Assembly (NCBI GenBank): GCA_002425185.1
Contig: DILT01000009.1
Coordinates: forward strand, 61,993-125,992
Direction of reading: 5' to 3'
From: Flammeovirgaceae bacterium UBA5585
Lineage (GTDB): Bacteria; Bacteroidota; Bacteroidia; Cytophagales; Cyclobacteriaceae
DNA: 64,000 nt
The position numbers and the translations under genes are program-made. Positions 7,748 to 15,655 of the stretch are shown in pieces; position 1 is the stretch's first letter; every line of letters starts with the position of its first letter. Below the pieces are notes generated by a model that was given only the letters and a program-made list of their open reading frames with translations, did no database searches and was not told the DNA's origin.

Positions 7748-8838
7748 TGTACTTTTTTGGTTACTAACGCAACCGTACCCGTTGAAATATAGTAAATCGC
7801 AAAAAGAAAATCTAAAAGGGGTACTGCCAAGACCTCAAAATTGTGTCCAACTCTTTTAGAGAAGAGATGTACGGTACCCGATACAACAATAATCCGGATA
7901 ATCAAGGCGCCCGGCACCCACCAAAAATCCGGTAAAAGGTATATCAGCAACCCGCCAAGGAGCCAACTCAAGAGGTGCGAAAGTGTAAATAAGCCTAAAA
8001 TAAAGCGATGTTTAAATTTATAAAACTTGCCCACGCTTAAATGCCTGATTTTTTGCTGAACGAATTCACCTACGCTTTGTTTCGGAGTTGACAGTATAAT
8101 CGCTGCAGGCGCTGTGCAAACGGCCGTGTTATTTCCTGACGCATGGCGATTAACGAAAAGATCATCATCGCCACCGGTTACCCCCAGGTACTCATTAAAT
8201 CCCTTGTTTTGCAGAAAGAGCGATTTGCGATACGCCAGGTTTCTGCCCACACCCATGTACGGATTACCCAGCAAGGCAAACGAAAAGTATTGGATAGCCG
8301 TAAACAGTGTTTCGTAACGGATGAATAAATTCAATAAGCCAGGCTGTTTTCGGTAAGGTGAAAAACCCAGCACAAACTGTGTTTGTTCTTTAAAATTTGC
8401 CGCCATAGTCTGCACCCACGTGTCGCCAACGGGTCGGCAATCAGCATCCGTCAGTAAAATTATATCGTAGTGGGCAGCTTTTATGCCCAGTGTTAAACCA
8501 TACTTTTTACCATTGGCATGCGGTGGTAAGTGTTCAACTTTTACAATGCGCAGCCGGCTGTCCCTTTCCGCTTCTTCGCGAAGAAAATCAAAGGTGCCAT
8601 CGTTTGAACGATCGTCCACCACAATAACTTCAAACTGTGAATGGTTTTGCGCAAGCAACAGTGGTAACAATGCCCGAAGATTTTCCTCCTCATCGTGCGC
8701 ACATACAACAACGGACACAGGCTCATGCGTTACCTCCGGGCTGGATTTCTGCTTTCTGGTTAATGCGATTCCGAAAGCAAAAAAGAAAATAAGCTGACAG
8801 GCAATGGACGAAAAAAAAAGAATCAGTAAGAAGAGCAA
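7735..8838 (-). CDS. Family 2 glycosyltransferase, membrane-anchored
   Basis: Inverting GT-A glycosyltransferase of 367 residues. An N-terminal membrane segment (about 1-25) is followed by VSVVVCAHDEEENLRALLPLLL, the nucleotide-sugar motif VVDDRSNDGT, the metal-binding TDAD, and C-terminal membrane segments from about residue 285. This layout fits enzymes that make polysaccharide or glycolipids at the inner membrane. Donor and acceptor are not evident. The start is TTG at 8838, since no ATG or GTG precedes the first membrane helix. A TATATTTG box lies 31 bases upstream. It is the first gene of the operon with the sigma factor, an unknown protein and rsmG. Confidence 0.85.
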   Translation of the reverse strand: MLFLLILFFSSIACQLIFFFAFGIALTRKQKSSPEVTHEPVSVVVCAHDEEENLRALLPLLLAQNHSQFEVIVVDDRSNDGTFDFLREEAERDSRLRIVKVEHLPPHANGKKYGLTLGIKAAHYDIILLTDADCRPVGDTWVQTMAANFKEQTQFVLGFSPYRKQPGLLNLFIRYETLFTAIQYFSFALLGNPYMGVGRNLAYRKSLFLQNKGFNEYLGVTGGDDDLFVNRHASGNNTAVCTAPAAIILSTPKQSVGEFVQQKIRHLSVGKFYKFKHRFILGLFTLSHLLSWLLGGLLIYLLPDFWWVPGALIIRIIVVSGTVHLFSKRVGHNFEVLAVPLLDFLFAIYYISTGTVALVTKKVQWKS

Positions 8839-8869
8839 TGCGCTGTAGGATTTAATTTAAAAAACCGTG

Positions 8870-8877
8870 CAAATATA
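8870..8877 (-). promoter_or_regulatory. -7 box of the glycosyltransferase/sigma operon
   Basis: TATATTTG on the minus strand, an exact match to TAnnTTTG, 31 bases before the TTG start at 8838. No clear -33 TTTG at the expected spacing. Confidence 0.4.
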
Positions 8878-8957
8878 AAGGTAGATTAACGCACAGAAAG
8901 GAATTTGCTTTAAACGCCTCCAAAATTTTACAAAGAGGTTTTTTAACCGGATAAGGG

Positions 8958-8965
8958 TATTTTTG
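8958..8965 (+). promoter_or_regulatory. -7 box of the tgt operon
   Basis: TATTTTTG, an exact match to TAnnTTTG, 23 bases before the tgt ATG. The 150-base gap between the divergent glycosyltransferase and tgt otherwise holds only the opposing box at 8870-8877. Confidence 0.4.
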
Positions 8966-8988
8966 CGCCAGCCTTACAACCGGCTTTT

Positions 8989-10119
8989 ATGAACTTCTCA
9001 CTTTCCGGAAAAGACCCTAAATCAGCCGCCCGAGCAGGGATACTCACCACCGCTCATGGCGACATTCACACACCTATATTTATGCCGGTAGGTACCGCGG
9101 GGTCTGTCAAAGCTGTGCATCAGCGCGAGCTGGAAAATGATATTAAAGCAGAAATTATTCTCGGCAATACCTACCACCTGTACCTGCGCCCAGGCATAGA
9201 ACTGCTGCAAACAGCCGGTGGGCTACATGCTTTCAACGGATGGCACAAACCCATACTCACCGACAGCGGGGGCTATCAGGTATACTCCTTATCAGAAACC
9301 CGCAAAATCAAAGAAGAGGGTGTGACCTTCAAATCGCATATTGACGGCTCCAAGCACATCTTCACACCCGAAAACGTAATGGATATTCAGCGCGCTATTG
9401 GTGCCGACATCATCATGGCTTTTGATGAATGTACTCCTTATCCATGCGAATACAAATACGCCAAAAAATCCATGGAGTTAACCCATCGGTGGCTCGATAG
9501 GTGTATTACAAGAGTGGAAGCGACTAACCCCCGATATGGCTACGAGCAATCTCTGTTTCCGATTGTTCAGGGAAGTATTTATAAGGATTTACGAGAACAA
9601 TCGGCTGAATACATTGCCTCAAAGAATCTTAGTGGTAACGCTATTGGAGGTTTATCGGTAGGAGAGCCACACGAAGACATGTATGAAATGACCGCATTGG
9701 TTTGCACCATTCTTCCACAAGATAAACCACGCTACCTCATGGGGGTTGGTACACCCGAAAACATTCTGGAGTGCATTGCTTTAGGCATTGACATGTTCGA
9801 TTGTGTAATGCCCACGCGCAACGCACGCAACGGTATGCTCTTTACAACGGAAGGCATCATCAACATTCGTAATGAAAAGTGGAAGAATGACCTGTCGCCT
9901 ATTGATGCTGCCCTGGGCGGGTATGCCAGTACCTTCTATTCAAAAGCTTACTTGCGCCACCTAATTATCAATAAAGAGATTTTAGGCGCACAAATTGCTT
10001 CTATACACAACCTTACGTTTTACCTGTGGCTGGTAAAGGAAGCAAGAATCAGAATTTTGGATGGTTCCTTTTCACCATGGAAAGCTGAAATGGTAAAAAA
10101 AGTAGCTGCCCGACTTTAA
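8989..10119 (+). CDS. tgt: tRNA-guanine transglycosylase
   Basis: Exchanges guanine at position 34 of GUN-anticodon tRNAs for the queuosine precursor. The protein has LTDSGGYQVYSL (catalytic aspartate region), DIIMAFDECTPYP, GGLSVGEP and MFDCVMPTRNARNG, and at 376 residues is of normal length. The C-terminal zinc site is altered: the three cysteines of the usual CxCxxC stretch before the YLRHL motif are replaced by Leu309, Gly311 and Ser314, while the fourth ligand position, His340 in ASIHNL, is kept. The same loss is, as far as I recall, usual in Bacteroidota enzymes. It heads an operon with the LptF/G-like permease and an EamA transporter. Confidence 0.95.
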   Translation: MNFSLSGKDPKSAARAGILTTAHGDIHTPIFMPVGTAGSVKAVHQRELENDIKAEIILGNTYHLYLRPGIELLQTAGGLHAFNGWHKPILTDSGGYQVYSLSETRKIKEEGVTFKSHIDGSKHIFTPENVMDIQRAIGADIIMAFDECTPYPCEYKYAKKSMELTHRWLDRCITRVEATNPRYGYEQSLFPIVQGSIYKDLREQSAEYIASKNLSGNAIGGLSVGEPHEDMYEMTALVCTILPQDKPRYLMGVGTPENILECIALGIDMFDCVMPTRNARNGMLFTTEGIINIRNEKWKNDLSPIDAALGGYASTFYSKAYLRHLIINKEILGAQIASIHNLTFYLWLVKEARIRILDGSFSPWKAEMVKKVAARL

Positions 10120-10142
10120 TCGGTAAATGATAATATTACACG

Positions 10143-11243
10143 GTGAAACTTATCGACCGCTATATACTAAAGCAATTCCTTTCCACTTTCATTTTTGTGG
10201 TGCTTATGCTATTGGCGGTTATCACTGTAATTGACCTTACTGAGAAAACAGACAAATATGCCAAAGCGGGTTTAAACTGGTTACAGATTTTAGGTTACTA
10301 TGCCGATTTTCTTCCATGGATTGCCGGACTGGTTACACCTGTAACCGTTTTTATCGCTGCGGTGTATATTACTGCCCGCCTGGCCGGAAGGACCGAAATC
10401 ATTGCCATACTCAGCAGCGGTGTAAGCTTTAGAAGATTACTGGTTCCCTACTTTTTGGGCGCCATACTTATTGCGTCCATTAGCTTTTGGCTTAATGGAT
10501 GGGTTATTCCCAATTCAAATAAAACACGATTAGCGTTTGAAATTGCCTACCTCAATAAAAATTCTAACCCCAACCTGCGCAACATTCATTTACAAATTTC
10601 ACCTAACACCTTTATTTATATCCAAAGCTATAATAGCTCTACCGACAAAGGGTATCAGTTTACTATGGAACGATTCGATAATAACAGACTGATGGAGAAA
10701 CTGACAGCCAATCGTATTGAGTGGGATACGGCAAAATCAAAATGGACGTTGCGCGATTGGAAATTAAAGCGCATTGAACTCGTTTTTGAAAAAGTGAAAG
10801 CAGATTCAGTGGGCGAAAAAATTACTTCCGGGCTGGCATTGGACACCACCCTGGTTATCCACCCTAAAGAATTCAAAAATGACTATCGGAAATTCGATGG
10901 CCTGACGATTTCCGAATTGAAAGATTACATTAAGACCCTTCGCTTTCGCGGATCAGCAGGTATTGAAACCTACGAGGTTGAGTTGTATACCCGGTATGCA
11001 TCACCGTTTTCCATTTTCATTCTCACCTTTATGGGGGTTATTGTGTCATCTCGGAAAAGCCGGGGCGGAACGGGCTATCAAATTGCCATTGGATTTGCAT
11101 TGTCATTTATTTTTATCATGTTTTTTATTCTGTTCAGATCATTTGCTGAAAGTGGTGCTTTGCCGCCTATGATTTCGGTTTGGATTCCATCCATCATTTT
11201 CGGAATCATATCCCTCTTCATGTACAAATACGTTCCGCGTTAA
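10143..11243 (+). CDS. LptF/LptG family permease (YjgP/YjgQ)
   Basis: Inner-membrane subunit of the ABC machine that extracts lipopolysaccharide for transport to the outer membrane. It begins MKLIDRYILKQFLSTFIFVVLML, the typical YjgP/YjgQ N-terminal helix, then has two more helices by residue 120, a periplasmic beta-jellyroll region (about 125-270), and three C-terminal helices. The start is GTG at 10143. It follows tgt by 23 bases and the EamA gene begins at its stop. Whether it acts as LptF or LptG cannot be settled here; lptD lies elsewhere in the window at about 53-56 kb. Confidence 0.88.
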   Translation: MKLIDRYILKQFLSTFIFVVLMLLAVITVIDLTEKTDKYAKAGLNWLQILGYYADFLPWIAGLVTPVTVFIAAVYITARLAGRTEIIAILSSGVSFRRLLVPYFLGAILIASISFWLNGWVIPNSNKTRLAFEIAYLNKNSNPNLRNIHLQISPNTFIYIQSYNSSTDKGYQFTMERFDNNRLMEKLTANRIEWDTAKSKWTLRDWKLKRIELVFEKVKADSVGEKITSGLALDTTLVIHPKEFKNDYRKFDGLTISELKDYIKTLRFRGSAGIETYEVELYTRYASPFSIFILTFMGVIVSSRKSRGGTGYQIAIGFALSFIFIMFFILFRSFAESGALPPMISVWIPSIIFGIISLFMYKYVPR

Positions 11244-12143
11244 ATGGCCACCACCACCGATTACCTCAAACTTCACTTCATTGTTTTTCTGTGGGGGTTT
11301 ACAGCCATACTAGGCCTGTTGATTTCCATTCCAACCGTTGAAATGGTTCTTTACCGCACCCTGCTGGCAGCCCTGGGAATGGGCGCTTTTATATTTTGGC
11401 AAGGGGGTTCTCTCCGGCTGTCACAAGGCGACATCGTAAAATTACTAGTGATTGGATTTATCGTTTGTTTTCATTGGCTGGCCTTTTTCGGTTCAGCCAG
11501 AGTCTCCAACGCATCCGTAAGTTTAGTCGGGTTTGCCACCAATTCATTGTGGGCCGCAATACTTGAACCCTGGATGAATCGTAACCGAATAAAGAAATTC
11601 GAGCTGTTGCTTGGGGCTATCGTTATCGTTGGTCTTTACGTTATTTTTTCCTTCAACTTTGAATATAAACTTGGACTTGCACTGGGTATTGCATCTGGGT
11701 TTTCAGCCGCCTTGTTTTCTGTACTGAATGCTAAAATGGTAAGACGTATCGATCCGTATGCCATTACTTTTTATGAAATGGTGGGCGCATTTATTGCCGC
11801 AGCTCTTTTCCTGCCCGTTTACAAATACACCCTGGCTGAACAAAACAACCTAAGGCTTATACCAACCTCACTGGATTGGGTTTATATAGCGCTTCTTGCC
11901 TGGGTTTGCACGGTTTACGCATTTTCTATGGCCGTAAAACTGATGAAAAAGCTTTCTGTGTTTTTTATTCAGCTTACGCTAAACCTCGAACCCGTTTATG
12001 GAATCATCATGGCTTTGATTATTCTTGGCGATTCTGAAAAAATGGGGCTAAACTTTTATGCCGGAACCCTCATCATCATCAGTGCTGTAGTCGCCTATCC
12101 ATGGCTTAAAAACAAATTTGATAAACCTGCTTTTATGCGCTAA
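11244..12143 (+). CDS. EamA/DMT family transporter
   Basis: Inner-membrane protein of 299 residues with about ten hydrophobic helices in two similar halves, the EamA arrangement of the drug/metabolite transporter superfamily. Typical pieces are the opening helix FIVFLWGFTAILG, the second-half start SGFSAALFSVLNAKMV and the final VYGIIMALIILGDSE with the terminal AGTLIIISAVVAYPWL. The substrate is unknown; relatives export amino acids or metabolites. It starts at the base after the permease stop and overlaps the end of convergent ispE by 4 bases. Confidence 0.85.
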   Translation: MATTTDYLKLHFIVFLWGFTAILGLLISIPTVEMVLYRTLLAALGMGAFIFWQGGSLRLSQGDIVKLLVIGFIVCFHWLAFFGSARVSNASVSLVGFATNSLWAAILEPWMNRNRIKKFELLLGAIVIVGLYVIFSFNFEYKLGLALGIASGFSAALFSVLNAKMVRRIDPYAITFYEMVGAFIAAALFLPVYKYTLAEQNNLRLIPTSLDWVYIALLAWVCTVYAFSMAVKLMKKLSVFFIQLTLNLEPVYGIIMALIILGDSEKMGLNFYAGTLIIISAVVAYPWLKNKFDKPAFMR

Positions 12144-12946
12144 AGATTCCCTGACCAATAAATGGTGCCAGGAAACTGATGCTTTAAATCAATTTGTTCC
12201 TCAAAAATACCAAACACGCTTGAACCTGATCCACTCATGCTGGCATATAGCGCTCCAGCATTATATAATGTTTCCTTAATCGAGGCGATCTCCGGAAATT
12301 TTTGAAATACTGATAGTTCAAAATCATTCTTTAGCCTATGCCGCCAACCTTGAATCCCTGAATTCAAAACAGTTCTGAGATCCATTTCAGGTTGTGCAGG
12401 CCTGACCATAGCGTAAGCATCGGCTGTTGAAACATGAATGTCAGGCTTAACTAAAACTAAAAACTTGCCACGCAGATTAACTTCAATCTCCTGCAGCACC
12501 TCACCCCTGCCAGAACCAATCATGGGTCTGTTTTCGATAAAAAAAGCACAATCGCTACCCAATTGTGCGGCATATACTTTTAGTTTTTCCAAGGATAAAT
12601 TCAACTGAAACACCTGATTGATTAAACCAAGTGTTGATGCTGCATCAGAGGACCCTCCACCCAGCCCTGCTCCAGCAGGTATAATTTTATGTAGGTGTAA
12701 ATTAGCCTCGCCAAAATTAAAATCCCGTTGAAGCAATCGATATGCTTTAACACATAAATTCTGTTCCGCATCACCTGCAATTGCAATGCCGGTGCTGGTA
12801 AATGAAAATTTGGCGGCAGGAATTAGTTCAAGAATATCGGTCCATGGCACCGGATAAAAACACGTTTCAATATTGTGATACCCGTCCGGTCGTCTAGACA
12901 GAATATGCAATCCAAGATTTATCTTACAAGAAGGAAACGTAACCAT
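12140..12946 (-). CDS. ispE: 4-diphosphocytidyl-2-C-methyl-D-erythritol kinase
   Basis: GHMP kinase that phosphorylates CDP-methylerythritol, the fourth step of the non-mevalonate isoprenoid pathway. The N-terminus PSCKINLGLHI contains the substrate lysine region, and PAGAGLGGGSSDAAS is the GHMP ATP-binding loop. A second glycine-rich motif, ASMSGSGSSVFGIF, is near the end. At 268 residues it is of usual size. The frame opens earlier, at 12982, but those twelve residues are encoded by a 7-base repeat. ATG 12946 gives the family N-terminus. It lies downstream of fabI on the same strand. Confidence 0.93.
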   Translation of the reverse strand: MVTFPSCKINLGLHILSRRPDGYHNIETCFYPVPWTDILELIPAAKFSFTSTGIAIAGDAEQNLCVKAYRLLQRDFNFGEANLHLHKIIPAGAGLGGGSSDAASTLGLINQVFQLNLSLEKLKVYAAQLGSDCAFFIENRPMIGSGRGEVLQEIEVNLRGKFLVLVKPDIHVSTADAYAMVRPAQPEMDLRTVLNSGIQGWRHRLKNDFELSVFQKFPEIASIKETLYNAGALYASMSGSGSSVFGIFEEQIDLKHQFPGTIYWSGNL

Positions 12947-12947
12947 A

Positions 12948-12982
12948 GTTACCGGTTTACGGTTACCGGTTACCGGCAACAA
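12948..12982 (-). repeat. 7-base tandem repeat between fabI and ispE
   Basis: Five units of 7 bases. Read on the plus strand, GTTACCG occurs three times (12948, 12962, 12969), with GTTTACG at 12955 and a degenerate unit at 12976. On the coding strand the unit is CGGTAAC and the array stops one base before the ispE ATG. It is the clearest of the three such arrays in the window. Confidence 0.7.
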
Positions 12983-12990
12983 GAAATCAT

Positions 12991-13803
12991 TTATTTAGTA
13001 AGTCTTTCGATCAAATCTTCAGTGATACCCGTAGAAGAAAAACCACCATCGTGCATCAGGTTTTGCATCGTAACCATACGTGAATAGTCAGAGAACATGA
13101 GCACAATATAATTGGCACAATCTTCTGCTGTGGCATTCCCCAGTGGCGACATCATTTGCGCATAATCATAAAACACATCAAAGCCCGAAATGCCGGCTCC
13201 CGCGGTTGTTTTGGTTGGCGACTGTGAAATGGTATTCACCCGAACATTCTTTAGTTTGGCAAAGCGATAACCATAGCTTCGGGCAATCGATTCGAGTACA
13301 GATTTAGCCTGGGCCATATCGGAGTAATCCGGAAATGTACGCTGCGCGGCAATGTAAGAGAGTGCCAGTATAGATCCCCATTCGTTCATGGCATCTGTCT
13401 TCTCGGCAGTTTGCATTACCTTATGGAAGGAGAGGCCCGAAATATCGAGGGTCTTTAAAAACCAATCGTAATTCAGGTCGCCATACGCTTTATCTTTCCG
13501 TACGTTAGGACTCATACCAATAGAATGAAGCACGAAGTCAAGCTTACCACCCAATACCTCAACTGACTTTGTAAAAAGTGTATTTAAGTCCTGCTCAGAG
13601 GTAGCGTCTGCAGGGATAATCTCAGCATTACACATTTTGGCCAGCTCGTTTATTTTGCCCATGCGCATGGCAATAGGCGCGTTGGTCAGGGTGAAACTAC
13701 CCCCTTCTTCTTTCACTTTAAGGGCTGTTTTCCATGCTATTGAGTTTTCATCGAGGGCACCGAAAATGATGCCGCGCTTTCCTTTTAATAAATTGTAGGC
13801 CAT
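12991..13803 (-). CDS. fabI: Enoyl-[acyl-carrier-protein] reductase (NADH)
   Basis: Reduces trans-2-enoyl-ACP in the last step of each fatty acid elongation cycle. The short-chain reductase fold starts with KGKRGIIFGALDENSIAW, an atypical glycine motif typical of FabI, then FVLHSIGMSPN, and the active-site segment ALSYIAAQRTFPDYSDMAQAK with the tyrosine and lysine at the FabI spacing (Y-x6-K). The protein has 270 residues. It is followed on the same strand by ispE after a repeat-filled spacer. Triclosan-type inhibitors act on this family, but sensitivity cannot be read from the sequence. Confidence 0.95.
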   Translation of the reverse strand: MAYNLLKGKRGIIFGALDENSIAWKTALKVKEEGGSFTLTNAPIAMRMGKINELAKMCNAEIIPADATSEQDLNTLFTKSVEVLGGKLDFVLHSIGMSPNVRKDKAYGDLNYDWFLKTLDISGLSFHKVMQTAEKTDAMNEWGSILALSYIAAQRTFPDYSDMAQAKSVLESIARSYGYRFAKLKNVRVNTISQSPTKTTAGAGISGFDVFYDYAQMMSPLGNATAEDCANYIVLMFSDYSRMVTMQNLMHDGGFSSTGITEDLIERLTK

Positions 13804-13934
13804 AGTTAAAAATTTTCTAAAAGTATTCTAATTCCGAATGACAGACAATAGGCAAAATCAACCCATAAAAAGCCAGCTAATCTTGCTTAAGCTTAAGATT
13901 TATTGCTAATTTTAACTACCTAAACCCACGAATT

Positions 13935-14669
13935 ATGGATGTTCCTCATCAATTTCTCGACTCCTGGAGTCAGTATATGTATTTGGGGGCAATTGCCTTC
14001 ATCGTTCTTGGCTTCCTTATCCTTGGCTATCATGAATTTCGTATTTTAATCATCAAAGACCTGAAGGAAAAATACGATTACGTAAACCTGAATGAAATCA
14101 AATACTTCTGGTATGCCATCATCGCCTTTATTGTTGCGGCCTTCCTGTTCTTTAACACACTGGCTACCGATATGATACACAAAAGCGGTATGACCTGGTT
14201 CTATGTCAGGTTATTCATCACCACCAGTTTTGCTATAATCTTCTACTTTATTTTCTTCAGCGCAGTGCGAATTTATTACCCTCGTTTTGTGGAGAAGCGT
14301 CTTCGCAAGTTGCGTAATAAGCCCAGGGTTTCTCCGGAAGGTAATGTAATGCGAAAACTTACTGAACAGGAGGAAGATGCCCACCTGGAGGAGAGCATGA
14401 TTGAAGAAGAGCTCTTTCATTCGATTGATTATGATGTGTGGATTGATGAAAAAACAGGGCACAAGAAAATTGAAAAGTATTTTGCTTACCAACACTCAGA
14501 AGAATGTCCGGAATGCGGATACTTTACCTTTAGAATAGATCGCGAAGAACTTGAAAAGGCCCCAACCCTTGACGAGACCGGATTATTCATCAAGCATTTT
14601 CAGTGTAGCTATTGCAATCACCGGGAAGGGCGTGAACAGGTACTTGCCAAACTATCCACCAACGTTTAA
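13935..14669 (+). CDS. Membrane protein with C-terminal zinc ribbon, function unknown
   Basis: 244 residues, not recognised as a named family. There are three hydrophobic helices: YLGAIAFIVLGFLILGY (about 17-33), YAIIAFIVAAFLFFN (about 60-76) and a third at about 85-110. A long charged cytoplasmic part follows, ending with CPECGYFTFRI and later CSYCNHREGRE, two CxxC pairs about 40 residues apart that would form a zinc ribbon. It is a single gene, followed at once by a strong terminator. The ribbon suggests binding to nucleic acid or protein partners at the membrane. This is inference only. Confidence 0.7.
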   Translation: MDVPHQFLDSWSQYMYLGAIAFIVLGFLILGYHEFRILIIKDLKEKYDYVNLNEIKYFWYAIIAFIVAAFLFFNTLATDMIHKSGMTWFYVRLFITTSFAIIFYFIFFSAVRIYYPRFVEKRLRKLRNKPRVSPEGNVMRKLTEQEEDAHLEESMIEEELFHSIDYDVWIDEKTGHKKIEKYFAYQHSEECPECGYFTFRIDREELEKAPTLDETGLFIKHFQCSYCNHREGREQVLAKLSTNV

Positions 14670-14692
14670 TAAATTGGAAATAAAACCTAACA

Positions 14693-14728
14693 GCTGCGGC
14701 AAAAATTTATCTTTGCCGCAGCTTTTTT
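14693..14728 (+). terminator. Rho-independent terminator abutting murI
   Basis: Perfect 11-bp stem GCTGCGGCAAA (14693-14703) with TTTGCCGCAGC (14712-14722), loop of 8, then six T at 14723-14728. It ends the preceding membrane-protein transcript. The T run touches the murI ATG at 14729. Confidence 0.85.
14708..14715 (+). promoter_or_regulatory. -7 box of murI inside the terminator hairpin
   Basis: TATCTTTG, an exact TAnnTTTG match, spans the loop and right arm of the terminator. Transcription starting some 5-8 bases later would give murI a leader of only about 6-10 bases. No TTTG at the usual -33 spacing is visible. Confidence 0.4.
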
Positions 14729-15538
14729 ATGCGCCCAACTCCAGAACAACCCATTGGTATTTTTGATAGCGGTATTGGTGGCTTAACGGTAGCCCATGCC
14801 ATTCGAACTGAATTACCGCAAGAAAACATTATCTACTTTGGCGACACCGCTCACCTGCCTTACGGTGATAAATCAGAGGCAGCCATACAAGCTTACTCCG
14901 TTAAAATTGCCGATGCCCTCTTAAAGAAGGGGTGTAAAGTGATTGTTATTGCATGCAACTCGGCCAGTTCAGCTGCCTACGAGTTATTAAAAGAATATGC
15001 ACGACATATAAAGATCATTAATGTGATTGACCCCATGATTGAACTGGTGGCAAATAGATTTGCCAATAAGCACATCGGGTTAATCGGAACCAAGCGCACC
15101 GTTCAATCAGGAGTATATGCCCGAAAAATTGAAGAATTAAATGAAGGGATAACCCTGCATTCGCTGGCCACCCCCTTGCTGGCACCCATGATTGAAGAGG
15201 GATTCTTTGATAATAAAATCAGTCACGAAATTATAGCACAATACCTGGCCGAGCCCGAATTGCAAAATATAGAAGCGCTAATTCTGGCATGCACCCATTA
15301 TCCATTAATTAAATCAGAGATTAATGACTATTACAATAATCAAATGACCATTTTGGATTCATCGCAAGTAGTAGCCGTTGCACTACGGAAGTATTTAGAC
15401 GAGGAAAAATTACTGAATTCATCAGGGGGTAAGCAACATGAATTTTTAGTCTCTGACTATACCGATTCCTTTGAGGCCTCAACACGTATTTTCTTTCAAA
15501 AAACGGTTCACCTGGAACGTTATCCGTTATGGAGCTAA
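14729..15538 (+). CDS. murI: Glutamate racemase
   Basis: Makes D-glutamate for peptidoglycan precursors by deprotonating L-glutamate between two cysteines. The sequence shows IGIFDSGIGGLTV near the N-terminus, GDTAHLPYG, the first catalytic cysteine Cys76 in IACNSASS, and the second, Cys188, in ACTHYPL. Length 269 residues, as expected. The ATG at 14729 directly follows the T run of a terminator that carries a promoter box, so the gene must be expressed independently of the upstream gene and from an almost leaderless message. Confidence 0.96.
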   Translation: MRPTPEQPIGIFDSGIGGLTVAHAIRTELPQENIIYFGDTAHLPYGDKSEAAIQAYSVKIADALLKKGCKVIVIACNSASSAAYELLKEYARHIKIINVIDPMIELVANRFANKHIGLIGTKRTVQSGVYARKIEELNEGITLHSLATPLLAPMIEEGFFDNKISHEIIAQYLAEPELQNIEALILACTHYPLIKSEINDYYNNQMTILDSSQVVAVALRKYLDEEKLLNSSGGKQHEFLVSDYTDSFEASTRIFFQKTVHLERYPLWS

Positions 15539-15655
15539 GCTTAACCCATGTATTGTTTTATTCGAATTTCAGTAAAAAAATCCGCTTTAAATTGGCATTT
15601 TTATGAATTCATGAAAAGGCCATCAACTCAAATACGTTGTTAATAAGCATTTCAA

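Noticed and set aside
12947..12982. Twelve extra N-terminal residues of IspE
   Set aside because: Encoded by the 7-base repeat; the conserved N-terminus starts at ATG 12946.
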